From Botryobacter ruber (GTDB taxonomy: Bacteria > Bacteroidota > Bacteroidia > Cytophagales > Hymenobacteraceae), in NCBI RefSeq assembly GCF_003347595.2, contig NZ_QCZK02000037.1:124001-188000 (forward strand): a DNA stretch of 64,000 nt, read 5' to 3'. The notes below the pieces were generated by a model. It searched no databases, was not told where the DNA came from, and saw nothing but the letters and a program-made list of their open reading frames with translations. Every line of letters starts with the position of its first letter. Within the stretch, counting starts at the first letter, position 1. Of this stretch, positions 1 to 9,454 are shown in pieces. Position numbers and translations under genes: made by a program.

Positions 1-1
1 C

Positions 2-2218
2 CGTAACGCAGTAGGCAGACCACTTACCCTCACCGAAAAGATTTTGTACTCGCACCTGTACAATGGTAACGCAACAGAGTCTTTTGCGCGCGGCAAGTCT
101 TATGTAGATTTCGCCCCGGACAGGGTGGCTATGCAGGATGCTACGGCTCAGATGGCCTTGCTTCAGTTCATGCAGGCAGGTAAGCCACAGGCAGCTGTGC
201 CTTCTACCGTGCATTGCGACCACCTGATACAGGCACGTGTTGGTGCAGATCAGGATTTAAGAGAAGCGTATGACGAGAACAAGGAGGTTTACGACTTTCT
301 TGCCTCTGTATCAAATAAATATGGAATCGGTTTCTGGAAGCCGGGCGCCGGTATTATCCACCAGGTAGTGCTGGAAAACTATGCTTTCCCGGGTGGTATG
401 ATGATTGGTACCGACTCGCACACCCCTAACGCGGGTGGTCTGGGTATGGTGGCCATTGGTGTAGGTGGTGCCGATGCCGTTGACGTGATGGCAGGCATGC
501 CGTGGGAGCTGAAGTTCCCGAAAGTGATCGGTGTGAAACTGACCGGTAAACTGAACGGCTGGACTTCTCCGAAAGACGTTATCCTGAAAGTGGCTGGTAT
601 CCTGACCGTGAAAGGTGGTACAGGCGCTATCGTGGAATATTTTGGCGAGGGTGCCAACAACCTGTCCTGTACAGGTAAGGCTACTATCTGTAACATGGGT
701 GCCGAGATTGGTGCTACTACTTCTGTGTTCGCTTACGACCAGAAGATGAAGGAATACCTGAACATTACCCGCCGCGAAGAAATTGCTGAGCTGGCTGATG
801 GTGTAGCAGAACACCTGCGTGCCGATGACGAAGTGCTTGCTGATCCTGCTTCTTTCTACGATCAGCTGATCGAGATCGACCTTTCTACGCTGGAGCCGCA
901 CGTAAACGGTCCGTTTACGCCGGATGCGGCCTGGCCTATTTCGCAGTTTGCTGCTGTAGTGCGTGAGCACAACTGGCCTGCCAAACTGGAAGTTGGTTTG
1001 ATCGGTTCGTGCACCAACTCTTCTTACGAAGACATTACCCGTGCTGCTTCTATAGCAACGCAGGCTATTGATAAAAAATTAGTGGCTCAGGCTGAGTTTA
1101 CCATCACACCTGGTTCTGAACTGGTACGTTACACCACAGCCCGCGACGGCTTGTTGGATACGTTTGCCGAGATGGGTGGTGTGGTGCTGGCCAATGCCTG
1201 CGGACCGTGCATCGGGCAGTGGGCACGTCATACCGACGATCCTACCCGTAAAAACTCTATCATCACCTCGTTTAACCGTAACTTCGCGAAGCGAAATGAT
1301 GGTAACCCGAATACACACGCGTTTGTAGCTTCTCCTGAGATCGTAACGGCGTTTGCTATTGCCGGCGACCTTACCTTCAATCCGCTGACCGACACGCTGA
1401 CAAACGCTGATGGCGTAGCTGTGAAACTGGACGAGCCAAAAGGCATTGAACTTCCGGTGAATGGTTTCGCTGTGGAAGATGCCGGTTATGTAGCGCCTGC
1501 TGAAGATGGCAGCAACGTAGAAGTGGTAGTTGCTCCTTCTTCTGACCGTCTGCAACTGCTGGAAGGCTTTAAGCCATGGGAAGGCACTGACCTGAAAGGG
1601 CTGAAGCTGCTCATTAAAGCACAAGGCAAGTGTACGACTGACCATATCTCTATGGCTGGTCCTTGGTTGAAGTACCGCGGTCACCTGGACAATATCTCCA
1701 ACAACATGCTGATTGGTGCCATCAACGCATTTAACGGTGATGCCAACAGCGTATGGAATGATATGACCCGTGGCTACGATAAAGTTCCTGCAACAGCCCG
1801 TACGTACAAAGCTGCCGGAATCGGTACTGTAGTGGTAGGTGACGAGAACTACGGTGAAGGTTCTTCGCGTGAGCACGCTGCCATGGAGCCGCGTCACTTA
1901 GGTGTTCGTGCTGTTATTGTGAAGTCATTCGCGCGTATCCACGAAACCAACCTGAAGAAGCAGGGTATGCTGGCGCTGACGTTTGCGAACAAAGAAGATT
2001 ACAACCTGGTGGAGGAAAACGATTCAATCGATATCCTTGGCCTGGAGAACTTCGCTCCTGGTGTGCCGCTGAAAGTGGTGTTAAACCACAGCGATGGTTC
2101 AAAAGATTCTTTCGAAGTAAACCATACGTACAACGAAGGTCAGATTGCTTGGTTTAAGGCTGGTTCTGCCCTGAACCTGATCCGTTTACAACAGAAACAG
2201 GCAGCTGCCAAAGCATAA
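2..2218 (+). CDS. acn: aconitate hydratase, 5' end outside window
   Basis: Aconitase interconverts citrate and isocitrate in the cytoplasmic TCA cycle. The reading frame is open from base 2, so the first 15-20 codons probably lie upstream of the window; the TTG at 44 is internal. Visible landmarks are [10 protein letters not shown] near the N-terminus, GSCTNSS (about 1003-1023) and [10 protein letters not shown] (about 1192-1221), which supply the three cysteines of the 4Fe-4S cluster, and [10 protein letters not shown] in the C-terminal swivel domain (about 1855-1884). The 738 visible codons fit a single-chain bacterial or mitochondrial-type aconitase of about 750 residues. A strong hairpin terminator follows, so it is transcribed alone or as the last gene of a unit. 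The family assignment is secure. Confidence 0.97.
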   Translation, partial: RNAVGRPLTLTEKILYSHLYNGNATESFARGKSYVDFAPDRVAMQDATAQMALLQFMQAGKPQAAVPSTVHCDHLIQARVGADQDLREAYDENKEVYDFLASVSNKYGIGFWKPGAGIIHQVVLENYAFPGGMMIGTDSHTPNAGGLGMVAIGVGGADAVDVMAGMPWELKFPKVIGVKLTGKLNGWTSPKDVILKVAGILTVKGGTGAIVEYFGEGANNLSCTGKATICNMGAEIGATTSVFAYDQKMKEYLNITRREEIAELADGVAEHLRADDEVLADPASFYDQLIEIDLSTLEPHVNGPFTPDAAWPISQFAAVVREHNWPAKLEVGLIGSCTNSSYEDITRAASIATQAIDKKLVAQAEFTITPGSELVRYTTARDGLLDTFAEMGGVVLANACGPCIGQWARHTDDPTRKNSIITSFNRNFAKRNDGNPNTHAFVASPEIVTAFAIAGDLTFNPLTDTLTNADGVAVKLDEPKGIELPVNGFAVEDAGYVAPAEDGSNVEVVVAPSSDRLQLLEGFKPWEGTDLKGLKLLIKAQGKCTTDHISMAGPWLKYRGHLDNISNNMLIGAINAFNGDANSVWNDMTRGYDKVPATARTYKAAGIGTVVVGDENYGEGSSREHAAMEPRHLGVRAVIVKSFARIHETNLKKQGMLALTFANKEDYNLVEENDSIDILGLENFAPGVPLKVVLNHSDGSKDSFEVNHTYNEGQIAWFKAGSALNLIRLQQKQAAAKA

Positions 2219-2241
2219 GCGCTGAACTGATAATCAATAAT

Positions 2242-2280
2242 AGAAGGCCTTGCTGCAAAGTAAGGCCTTCTTTGCTTTTG
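2242..2280 (+). terminator. intrinsic terminator after aconitase gene
   Basis: A perfect 10-bp stem (AGAAGGCCTT at 2242-2251 with its complement at 2262-2271) with a 10-nt loop is followed by the T-rich stretch TTTGCTTTTG. It starts 24 bp after the aconitase stop codon. Confidence 0.85.
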
Positions 2281-2812
2281 TACGGAGATCACAGCCGTCA
2301 GCAAAAAATATTATCGGATAGTATTTACTCAGTTCCACAAAGCCATTCCTTCTTTGTCATCCCCGTAGGGGATTTTGTGGGCGAACTGCACTTTGGTTAG
2401 CTAATAAGGATCTTCCATTTTAAACCTTCTTGTAGCCGGCCTAAGAGCAGCTGGCTCACGAGATCCCTCCGGGATGACAAAAGGAGTGTTGTTTATGGAA
2501 TAGGTTATTTACAATTTAGTATTATACAGTTAGAGCTAGTATTATAGGGTTAGAGCGCTACCGGATTTCTCCCTGCGGTACAGATGACAAGTTGCTACAG
2601 GCTTCTGGTTTACGGGGATCTGGAGATCCCCGGCAGCTAGCATTCGGATGAAAACATCCGAATGAGCGTGTGTGGGTGTATGATTTATTGTCATTGGTAC
2701 AGCCTGCCGGGATAAAAGAAGCAGCAGAGCCTGTGGTGGGTGGTGCAGAATGTTTAGATTGTTCTGCTGTACCAGTCACCACAGCCTCTGCTGCTAAAAA
2801 TGGCTGAAGCTG
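2281..2812. other. repeat-rich intergenic region
   Basis: No gene is supported here. The stretch is packed with small repeats. A 20-bp sequence occurs twice in tandem with two mismatches (2517-2536 and 2537-2556). A 9-bp stem hairpin with a GG loop lies at 2613-2632. A 10-bp stem with an AAAA loop lies at 2641-2664. A long imperfect inverted repeat has arms at 2720-2738 and 2777-2795. The last belongs to a repeat family also seen near 7.2-7.45 kb, 62.1 kb and 63.8 kb. Confidence 0.7.
2720..2795. repeat. inverted-repeat pair, GCAGC..TGTGGTG family
   Basis: The arms 2720-2738 and 2777-2795 are complementary with one mismatch in 19 bp. Pairing continues inward with small gaps, leaving a short AT-rich loop near 2752-2762. 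The core (GCAGCAGAG followed by CTGTGGTG) resembles the arms at 7205-7229, 7430-7454, 63799-63827 and 63850-63878. It lies just downstream of the leftward YwqK-repeat gene and could fold in RNA, but there is no T-tract on either side. Confidence 0.65.
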
Positions 2813-4132
2813 TTACTTTACCTTTTCCTCCACCACTTCGCCATTCCGGAAGAGCACCGTTTTCAGCAGCTTGCCTTCCTCGTTGTAGTACTTCCAGGTG
2901 CCGGTGGCTTTGTTGTTGCGGTGCTGGCCGGTTACCTCGGTTTTACCGCTCTCGAAATATTGTTTGTACGGCCCGAACCGAAGCCCGTCTTTGTGCTCTG
3001 TTTCGGATTTTACCTTGCCGGAGGGGTGGTACGTGTAGCTGGTGCCAACAATTTTCCCGTTCTCATATTTAATGCGCTCTTTTACCTGCCCGTTTTCGTG
3101 GTACACCAGGCGGTCGCCGGTCAGGCGGTCCGCGGCATAGGTTTCAGCAACGTGCACCTGTCGGGCAGGGGTATCGTAGTAAAGCTTTCTGGTGCCTTCC
3201 TTCAGCTTGTTTTTATACTGCTCCTCTGCCTGCACATTGCCCGAAGGGTAGTAGCGGGTTATTTTGCGGTCGTCGCCGTTGTTGCTGTAGGTGCCTTCTT
3301 CTTTCAGTTTACCGGTTTCGTAAAAGTGTTGGGCAGCCCCCTGTATGTTGCCGTTCCGGTAGTTGATGATGCTCTTAGGCTTGCTATCTTCGAAATAAGC
3401 TTTGGCCTGCCCGTGAATTTTGCCTGCCACATAGGTGCCCTCGGTACTGAGCTGGCCGGTGCGGTAGTAGCTTTTAAAGCTGCCCTGCTTCTGGCCGGCC
3501 ACATTCACCATCTCTGTTTCTACCTGGCCATTGTCGTAGTACGTTTTGTAGGAGCCTTCCAGCATGCCGTTGCGGTAGTTGGCTTCCGTTTCAGGCTGAC
3601 CGTTGGGGAAGTAGGTTTTGGCCGGGCCGTTCTGCTGGCTGTTTTTGTAAGTAATTTCCGATTTGAGCTTGCCGGTTGGATAATACTCCTTCACCAGCCC
3701 TTCCGGGAAACCGTTTACAAAAGCCGCCTCTTTCCGGAGGGAGCCGTTGTCGTAGAAGGTTTTAAGTACATTGCTCTGCTGGTCGTTTTCAAAGCTGCCT
3801 TCCTGCAGCAACCGTCCGTCCGGGTGGTAGGATTTAAAGGGACCCTGTTTTTTATCGTCCACGTACGTTACCTGCAGCCGTACCTGCCCGTTTTTGTAAA
3901 ACTCGGTAAACACACTGTCTTTCTTGCCGTCCACAAATTTGGCAAAGGCCTCCCGCTCGCCGGTGGGGTAGTAGCGGTTGTAGTAGCCGGTGATGAGCGA
4001 ATCAGGGGTGATGAAATACACTTCTTTCACCGCCGTCAGTTCTTCGTCGTGGTAGGTAACAACTCTCGACTGAGCTGTTGCTAACGTTACAGTAAATAGC
4101 ATTGCCAGCAGCAATGACAGGAATTTATGCAT
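2813..4132 (-). CDS. secreted MORN/YwqK-repeat protein
   Basis: This 439-residue protein begins with a clear signal peptide (about residues 1-20, ending TLATAQ). Nearly all of the rest is a run of about 15 short repeats of roughly 23 residues with the pattern Y-x-x-G-x-x-x-x-E-x-x-Y-x-x-G, such as YYPTGERE, FYKNGQVR and YHPDGRLL. These match the MORN_2 / YwqK-type repeat, which databases often label 'toxin-antitoxin system YwqK family antitoxin'. Here no toxin partner is visible and the protein is exported, so the antitoxin label is probably misleading. A surface or periplasmic beta-rich scaffold is more likely. It is separated from the thiolase upstream by a terminator (4151-4184) and so has its own transcript. 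Precise role unknown. Confidence 0.85.
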   Translation of the reverse strand: MHKFLSLLLAMLFTVTLATAQSRVVTYHDEELTAVKEVYFITPDSLITGYYNRYYPTGEREAFAKFVDGKKDSVFTEFYKNGQVRLQVTYVDDKKQGPFKSYHPDGRLLQEGSFENDQQSNVLKTFYDNGSLRKEAAFVNGFPEGLVKEYYPTGKLKSEITYKNSQQNGPAKTYFPNGQPETEANYRNGMLEGSYKTYYDNGQVETEMVNVAGQKQGSFKSYYRTGQLSTEGTYVAGKIHGQAKAYFEDSKPKSIINYRNGNIQGAAQHFYETGKLKEEGTYSNNGDDRKITRYYPSGNVQAEEQYKNKLKEGTRKLYYDTPARQVHVAETYAADRLTGDRLVYHENGQVKERIKYENGKIVGTSYTYHPSGKVKSETEHKDGLRFGPYKQYFESGKTEVTGQHRNNKATGTWKYYNEEGKLLKTVLFRNGEVVEEKVK

Positions 4133-4150
4133 GGTCGTGGTTCAAATTAC

Positions 4151-4184
4151 AAAAAAGAAGCCCTACGGGGTAACGTAAGGCTTC
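4151..4184 (-). terminator. intrinsic terminator after thiolase gene
   Basis: Read on the minus strand, GAAGCCTTACG pairs with CGTAGGGCTTC (one mismatch) around a short loop and runs into six Ts. It lies 28 bp beyond the thiolase stop codon and just before the start of the leftward YwqK-repeat gene. Confidence 0.85.
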
Positions 4185-4211
4185 TCGCAAATCGTGTGCC
4201 GGGTGGCACCT

Positions 4212-5396
4212 TTATACTTTTTCGATTACGATGGAAGAGGCGCCGCCGCCGCCGTTACAGATGCCGGTCACGCCAATTCTGCCGCCTTTCTTGTCCAGTA
4301 CATTGCAGAGCGTTACCAGAATGCGGGCACCCGAAGCGCCCAGCGGGTGGCCCAGCGAAACGGCGCCGCCAAATACGTTTACATTTCCGCCCTCCAGCCC
4401 CAGCTTCTGGTTGTTGGCAATAGAGACTACCGAAAACGCCTCGTTTATCTCGTAAAAATCTACATCGCCGGCTTCCACCCCGGCATTTTTCAGCGCTTTG
4501 GGTATGGCCAGCGAGGGCGTGGTGGTAAACCAGATGGGATCCTGCTCTGCATCTGCAAAACCACGTATCCGGGCAATTGGTTTCACGCCAAGCGCTTCGG
4601 CTTTCTCTTTGCTCATCAGTAGCACTGCTGCCGCTCCGTCATTCAAAGTAGAAGCGTTGGCGGCTGTTACCGTCCCTTCCTTGTCGAAGACCGGGCGCAG
4701 GCTGGAAATTTTTTCAAAGTTAACCTTTTTATATTCTTCATCCTCCGTAATCACCAGCGGGTTCTTGCCGCGCTGCGGAATTTCTACCGGCACGATTTCG
4801 TCTTTGAGCAGACCTGCTTCGGCTGCCTGTGCTACTTTTTTATAGGAGTTCGTGGCGTATTCATCCTGCATCTCCCGCGTTATCTTCAGCTCCCGGGCGG
4901 TGTTCTCCGCCGCGTTGCCCATATGGAAATCGTTGTACACGTCCCACAGCCCGTCTTTCAGCAGCCCGTCCGTCATCTGCCCGTGCCCCAGCTTGGCCCC
5001 GAAACGCGCTTTTTCGAGGTAGTACGGAACGTTGGACATGCTCTCCATGCCGCCTGCCACTATCACATCTTTGTGGCCCAGCATAATGGCTTGTGCCGCA
5101 TACATGATGGCTTTGGTCCCGGAGGCGCAAACCTTGTTCACGGTAGTACACTCTACATTATAGCCCAGGCCTGCGCCAATGGCGGCCTGTCGGGCGGGTG
5201 CCTGTCCCAGGTTGGCCGAGAGCACATTGCCCATGATCACTTCCTGCACCAGTTCCTTGTCAACGCCTGCTTTTTCGAGGGCTCCTTTTATGGCAATGGC
5301 GCCCAACTGGGTGGCTGAAAGGCCGGCCAGGGCGCCGCCAAAGCTGCCGATAGGCGTGCGGACAGCCGAAACAATATATACATCCTTTATTTGCAT
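4212..5396 (-). CDS. acetyl-CoA C-acetyltransferase (thiolase)
   Basis: A cytoplasmic thiolase of 394 residues, the usual family length. It condenses two acetyl-CoA to acetoacetyl-CoA or cleaves 3-ketoacyl-CoA. The acyl-accepting cysteine is C90 in NKVCASGTKA. The active-site histidine is H350 in GHPLGASG, and the second catalytic cysteine is C380 in CNGGGGAS. NEAFSVV carries the conserved N-E-A-F. The start MQIKDVYIVSAVRTPIG fits the family N-terminus. It is monocistronic, with a -7 promoter box about 50 bp upstream and a terminator after the stop. Biosynthetic and degradative thiolases cannot be separated by eye; linkage to no other fatty-acid gene leaves its pathway open. Confidence 0.95.
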   Translation of the reverse strand: MQIKDVYIVSAVRTPIGSFGGALAGLSATQLGAIAIKGALEKAGVDKELVQEVIMGNVLSANLGQAPARQAAIGAGLGYNVECTTVNKVCASGTKAIMYAAQAIMLGHKDVIVAGGMESMSNVPYYLEKARFGAKLGHGQMTDGLLKDGLWDVYNDFHMGNAAENTARELKITREMQDEYATNSYKKVAQAAEAGLLKDEIVPVEIPQRGKNPLVITEDEEYKKVNFEKISSLRPVFDKEGTVTAANASTLNDGAAAVLLMSKEKAEALGVKPIARIRGFADAEQDPIWFTTTPSLAIPKALKNAGVEAGDVDFYEINEAFSVVSIANNQKLGLEGGNVNVFGGAVSLGHPLGASGARILVTLCNVLDKKGGRIGVTGICNGGGGASSIVIEKV

Positions 5397-5446
5397 GATC
5401 TTGTGGTTTTTACTTATGTGAAGTTAGCAGTATGCAGAAGCAAATA

Positions 5447-5454
5447 CAAACATA
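5447..5454 (-). promoter_or_regulatory. -7 promoter box for thiolase gene
   Basis: On the minus strand this reads TATGTTTG, an exact match to the Bacteroidota -7 consensus TAnnTTTG. It would start transcription about 45 nt before the thiolase ATG. I see no good -33 TTTG. Confidence 0.45.
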
Positions 5455-6201
5455 TGTTAGGCATGCCAGGGCAGGTGAAAACGAGGCAGCTGCCTTACTT
5501 TTCTAACGAAAAGCCCCGAATCCGAGTTTCCGGGATACACCTTGCCTGGGCCCGGGCCTACGGGATGCCAGGTTTTACCGAACACTTCAACAAAAAACAA
5601 TGTGTTTGCTACCGGTGCTGTGGGGGCTGGTGACAGGGGAGGAACATCAAGTTGAATTTCAAGAATCCATTATTATTATATTTTTATAATTATTATTTTT
5701 TTAAAAATAATGTCTGCGGCTGGTAATCCTGTCGTGTATGTGTTTTTTATTGGATTAATACAAAAAATAAAAAGCACCAAGACCCGTGTGCCTGTAAAAT
5801 TGAACCAGGGCTTCTGCCTCTGTTGCCGGAATCCGGGAGAAAGGATAATGGTCTTACCGGCCGGCATGGCAGGCAAAGGTGTGCCCTTGGTTGTTACAGC
5901 AAAGCGCACGGTTTAGAAAAGAAATGAGAAAGAAATTTCAAAAGAAGTGAAACAAATCATTAATAGAAGCAGTAATAGATGAGAGAGGACAGGCTGTTGC
6001 TTTTGCTCCTCTTTTTTGTCGCTTTATAGTACGACCAGCTAATAGTGAGCCCAGCTAAGATGTATGTTGGGGTGATGTACTATAAATTTTGCAGCCCCCG
6101 AATATTCTAGAATTTATATATACATAAATACTAAATAATTCATTAATAAAGCAGCGTATTTCTGCTAGGGGCGGCATGCGCTATCATAATCAAAAAAATC
6201 T
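5455..6201. other. intergenic region without clear genes
   Basis: The only open frames are short, lack family resemblance and have poor starts. The centre (about 5665-5710) is an A/T tract. No RNA gene, terminator or repeat stands out. It presumably holds the promoter of the small gene at 6202, but no TAnnTTTG box is evident. Confidence 0.5.
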
Positions 6202-6549
6202 ATGAAGGAAATTGACGAATTACGTAAAGGGCTAAAAAACAGCAGTATAATGCTGCTGAAAGAGCATCGCCATGCACTGGAATGCTCCTTTGTAAAGGAA
6301 GGCATCGTAAACCATATCGTTCATGTAGAAGACGATATCCTGGCAGAAGCATTACGCCAGAAAATAACATCCGGTATAGCGGAAGGTGTGCACTTCAATG
6401 CATTCAGGCATGAGTTTGAAAGCTTTGCCCTGCATGTAAAAGCAAGAAAACTTTACGCAGATCTTGCCTTTAGCCTGCCCATGTATCTTCCGGTGCTCGA
6501 TGCGAAAGAGGAAGCTTATGAGCAGACGGTAAATGCTGCCGTAGCCTAA
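6202..6549 (+). CDS. hypothetical protein, 115 aa
   Basis: A small soluble protein with mixed charge, no signal peptide and no membrane segment. I do not recognise a family. The sequence looks largely helical (KEIDELRKGLKNSSIMLLKEHRHALE, then EDDILAEALRQKI) and stays in one frame with ordinary codon use. The ATG at 6202 follows an A-rich stretch typical of Bacteroidota starts. It stands alone between two leftward genes with a 650-bp gap upstream. It is probably a real lineage-specific gene, but function cannot be inferred. Confidence 0.55.
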   Translation: MKEIDELRKGLKNSSIMLLKEHRHALECSFVKEGIVNHIVHVEDDILAEALRQKITSGIAEGVHFNAFRHEFESFALHVKARKLYADLAFSLPMYLPVLDAKEEAYEQTVNAAVA

Positions 6550-6690
6550 ACGAACACAGCAATTTCTTGTACCTGCAACAGGACGAGGGATTTATACTTT
6601 TTGATTATGAACAGATAACGCAGGCACGGTGCTGCCGGCGTTAGCAGGAGCGGGGGGTAAGATGGTTGCCTCCCGCTTTTGTTTTGTCCT

Positions 6691-7131
6691 TTATTGGTAG
6701 CCCTCCAGGCTGGAAAGTGCCTGGTCTGTCCGCATAAACTGGCCGGTTCCAAACGCTACTTCCTTGCCCTTCTCGTTAAAAAGCGCCGCATCTGCCACAA
6801 ACATATTTTTTGACCTGGACCTGATTTTCCCGATGGCGCGAATGGTGCCTTCGTTTACGGGGCGCAACAGGTTCAGCTGAAAAGAAGTTGTTACAATAAA
6901 CACATCCCTGACCAGCGAGGCTACCGCAAAATAGGCTGCATCGTCCAGCATTTTAAAATACACAGAACCATGGAGGGCCTGTGCTCCATGAAAATATTTT
7001 GGATCGGCGGGCAGCGTGATTTCTGCTTCCCCGTGCCGGACAATCAGTTGGCTGCCGCTGTAAAAGTTCTGTATCCTGGCAGAATGGTACAGGTGCTCCA
7101 GATGTCGGTAATGTGCTTCAGGTGCTTGCAT
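6691..7131 (-). CDS. PaaI-like hotdog thioesterase
   Basis: A 146-residue protein of the PaaI/YbgC-like single hotdog-fold acyl-CoA thioesterase type. The centre reads HGAQALHGSVYFKMLDDAAYFA: the HG and the following acidic residue on the long hotdog helix are the usual catalytic region. Substrate is not predictable. An upstream in-frame ATG at 7164 would add 11 residues. However, a good promoter (TTG, 18-nt spacer, TATATTTG at 7162-7190) overlaps that codon, so the transcript should start inside the longer frame, and I choose the ATG at 7131 (MQAPEAHYRHLEHLY). It stands alone between the small unknown gene and the bat genes. Confidence 0.85.
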   Translation of the reverse strand: MQAPEAHYRHLEHLYHSARIQNFYSGSQLIVRHGEAEITLPADPKYFHGAQALHGSVYFKMLDDAAYFAVASLVRDVFIVTTSFQLNLLRPVNEGTIRAIGKIRSRSKNMFVADAALFNEKGKEVAFGTGQFMRTDQALSSLEGYQ

Positions 7132-7161
7132 GGGAAAGTGGTTTGGTTCGGGTGATGGTTT

Positions 7162-7190
7162 CAAATATACTCAAAATTGCAACTTCTCAA
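7162..7190 (-). promoter_or_regulatory. promoter of the thioesterase gene
   Basis: On the minus strand, TATATTTG (7162-7169) matches the -7 consensus TAnnTTTG exactly, and a TTG lies 18 nt upstream (7188-7190) as the -33 element. Transcription would begin near 7156, which rules out the ATG at 7164 as the usual start. Confidence 0.6.
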
Positions 7191-7204
7191 CCCCACTTTC
7201 TGGC

Positions 7205-7454
7205 GCAGCGGGAGTGGTGGCTGCTGCAGCAAAGTAAAATAAGCTGTGTTTACCGTGGCGGGAGGTTCTGGTAAGCAGATTGATGTTGTAGTTTTAATGT
7301 GAAATAACAAAAGGTGTATGAGGTATCTGATTCTGAAGCGGTTAAGATAAACAGGACGGCATGGCAACTATCCCATGTTTTTTCATCCGTCATAACGGAA
7401 TTGCTGTTAAACGGGGGTAAAATATTTCTCTGCAGCTGCCACCACAGCCGCTGC
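7205..7454. repeat. inverted-repeat pair flanking 200 bp
   Basis: The arms 7205-7229 and 7430-7454 are reverse complements with three mismatches in 25 bp (core GCAGCGG..GTGGTGGC..CTGCAG). They belong to the same family as the repeats at 2.7 kb and 63.8 kb. The 200 bp between them holds no convincing gene. The pair fills the gap between the divergent-looking ends of the thioesterase and batC genes. Confidence 0.65.
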
Positions 7455-7480
7455 TGCTGCCCGGCAGGCAACAATGCCGG

Positions 7481-8443
7481 TTACCAGTCCGGTTTAGACC
7501 TGTCGGGCTTCCTGGTCGCTTTCCGGGGAAGCTGCTGTATGTACTGCAGTTCTGCATTCCGCATGGCGTCTAGCAGCATCTGGGCCTTTTCGGGGGTGAG
7601 GTTCATCTGCTCTAAGCGTGCCCGCTGGGTCTGGGCGCGTTGGTCCTGCTCCGAAATTGGTTCTATGCCGCTCGGTTGCCGCTGGCCGTTGGCGTTACTA
7701 TCCGGGTTTTGCCCCAGCTTATCCCCCTTTTCCTGGCCTGCAGCCGCTTCTTTTTCCTGGTTGCCGGCCTCGTTTTTGTTCGGTTGCCTGTCTTTCGGGT
7801 TTCCTGCGCCGCTTTTATCTTCCTGGCTGCCTTGTTGGTCCTGTTCCTGGGTTTCGGTTTCCTCCTGCTCGGTACCCCTGGGGTCAGGTTTCTGTTTTGG
7901 TGCAGGCGTTTCCTTTTCCTCCGCAGCGGGAGGTGGGGGCGGTGAAGCTGCGGCAGTCGTATCGGTTGAGAGAGGGGCTTCCGGTTCTTCTTCCTGCAGC
8001 AGTTCGGGGTGCAGGTCGAGGTACTTTTTAAGCAGCTCATAGTTGTAGCGGGCACTTTCGTTGCCTGGCTCAGCAATCAGGGCACTGCGGTAGAAGCTGA
8101 GTGCATTTTTAAACTTTTGCTGCTGCACGGCCACATTGCCCAGCTGCAGGACTGCCAGTGCCCGCAGGCGTTGCGATTTATGATTGGCCAGCAACTGGTA
8201 CTGCTTCCTGGCTTTCTCCAGGTTACGCGACCGGTAATAAGCATGTGCCAGGTTCAGGCGAATCTGGTCGTCCTCTACCTCCAGGTTATTGAGCAGGTAC
8301 TCGTAAGCCGCAATGGCATAAATAAAATCCTGTTGCTCATACGCCTGTGCTGCCTCGCGCACATAGCGGTTTGTCTGGGAGATCGTCTGGATACTTCCGC
8401 CAAAAAAGCCAGCCAGTAAAATGAACAACAGCAGGGTTTTCAT
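7481..8443 (-). CDS. batC: TPR protein, BatC-like
   Basis: A 320-residue envelope protein of the Bacteroidota 'aerotolerance' (Bat) set. A signal peptide (about residues 1-22) is followed by about four tetratricopeptide repeats (roughly 28-150) such as ALSFYRSALIAEPGNESARYNYELL. Then comes a long low-complexity stretch rich in E, Q, P and K (about 155-265) and a short C-terminal helix. Its start ATG overlaps the batB stop by 4 bp, so the two are translationally coupled. Bat proteins are proposed to form a membrane complex with BatA/BatB and BatD; the exact task is unsettled. The batA and batD genes are not in this window. The low-complexity region makes a spurious 242-codon frame on the other strand. 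Confidence 0.85.
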   Translation of the reverse strand: MKTLLLFILLAGFFGGSIQTISQTNRYVREAAQAYEQQDFIYAIAAYEYLLNNLEVEDDQIRLNLAHAYYRSRNLEKARKQYQLLANHKSQRLRALAVLQLGNVAVQQQKFKNALSFYRSALIAEPGNESARYNYELLKKYLDLHPELLQEEEPEAPLSTDTTAAASPPPPPAAEEKETPAPKQKPDPRGTEQEETETQEQDQQGSQEDKSGAGNPKDRQPNKNEAGNQEKEAAAGQEKGDKLGQNPDSNANGQRQPSGIEPISEQDQRAQTQRARLEQMNLTPEKAQMLLDAMRNAELQYIQQLPRKATRKPDRSKPDW

Positions 8444-9414
8444 ATCCGGATGAGCTTTACGGTTATTAATACATCCAGTAAAATCAGGAACAGGGCCAGT
8501 GCCAGCGGATACACATACTTGTTGGCGGTAACATCTACGGTTTTGCTTTCGCGGAGCTCGCCTTCAATGCTGTTGATGTTGTTGATGAGGCGGCTCACTT
8601 CGCTTATGCGGTCGTTTACTTCGTAATACTGCCCGCCTGTGCGTTCGGTCAACTGCACGAGCGAGGCTGTGTTCAGGCGGGTGACCACCGTTTTCCCTCT
8701 TTTGTCTTTCTTAAAACCTTGCGCTACCGGAATACGGCCTCCTTCCGGGGTGCCAATACCCAGCGCAAAAACGCGGATATTCTGCTCCAGCAGGCGCTCT
8801 GCCAGCTCGCTGTAATCCTCGCCAAAATCTTCGCCATCGCTGATCAGTACCAGCACCCGTGCTTTCTGCTCCTCCTGGTCAGGCGAGGAGGTGGGTTTGT
8901 TAAACTTATCAAGTACCATCTCCAGCACCGGTGTATAATTGGTGCCTGCATGCGGCAGCAGGTTGGTGCGGAGCACCTGTGAGTAAAGCTTTAACGCGTT
9001 CTGGTCGAAGGTGAGCGGACTTTGGATGAAGGCTTCTGACGAAAACGTGATCAGGCCGATCCGGTCGGAGTTGAACTGGGAGATCAGGCGCAGTATTTCC
9101 CGTTTCGCTTTCTCCAGACGCGTGGGCTGCACATCGGTGGCATCCATGGAGCGGGAGAGGTCTACGGCAATGTAAATATCCTTGCCAATGGTTTTAATCT
9201 CTTTCTTCATGGCCCCGAACGAAGGCCCCAGTATGGCAATTACTAACAAGATGATGTACACATGGCGCAACAGGAATTTAAACCACACCGCATGCGGACG
9301 CTGCTTAAAAAAAACAGCCACCCGCCTGATGCGCACAAGATACCCGATGTAGAGCCCCAGGAAGAGGATCAGGAACAGGATTTCGAGTAATGTGATGGTT
9401 TGGTACCAGGTCAT
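8440..9414 (-). CDS. batB: VWA-domain membrane protein, BatB-like
   Basis: 324 residues: two N-terminal membrane segments (about 8-28 and 50-66), a von Willebrand A domain (about 80-290) and a C-terminal membrane segment (about 303-322). The metal-ion site DLSRSMD gives the D-x-S-x-S triad at D85, S87 and S89, and LVLISDGEDFGEDY carries another conserved VWA acidic motif. This order is characteristic of BatA/BatB proteins of Bacteroidota. It is the first gene of a batB-batC unit, with a promoter box 33 bp upstream. No batA precedes it, so the usual batA-batB-batC order is shortened or batA lies elsewhere. BatA cannot be excluded by eye. Confidence 0.87.
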   Translation of the reverse strand: MTWYQTITLLEILFLILFLGLYIGYLVRIRRVAVFFKQRPHAVWFKFLLRHVYIILLVIAILGPSFGAMKKEIKTIGKDIYIAVDLSRSMDATDVQPTRLEKAKREILRLISQFNSDRIGLITFSSEAFIQSPLTFDQNALKLYSQVLRTNLLPHAGTNYTPVLEMVLDKFNKPTSSPDQEEQKARVLVLISDGEDFGEDYSELAERLLEQNIRVFALGIGTPEGGRIPVAQGFKKDKRGKTVVTRLNTASLVQLTERTGGQYYEVNDRISEVSRLINNINSIEGELRESKTVDVTANKYVYPLALALFLILLDVLITVKLIRI

Positions 9415-9446
9415 GTAGAAAAAATCAGCAAAGGCGTACGCCTCAG

Positions 9447-9454
9447 CAAATATA
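9447..9454 (-). promoter_or_regulatory. -7 promoter box for batBC
   Basis: The minus strand reads TATATTTG, an exact TAnnTTTG box. It gives a leader of about 26 nt before the batB ATG. No clear -33 TTTG is seen. Confidence 0.5.

Noticed and set aside
311..1897. Long minus-strand open frames (219 and 272 codons) opposite aconitase
   Set aside because: They follow codon periodicity of the true gene, have no family resemblance and no promoter or start context.
2921..4084. 387-codon plus-strand frame
   Set aside because: It is the shadow of the repetitive YwqK-repeat gene; the repeated codons keep the opposite strand open.
7314..8042. 242-codon plus-strand frame rich in Ser and Trp
   Set aside because: It is antisense to the low-complexity E/Q/P region of batC.
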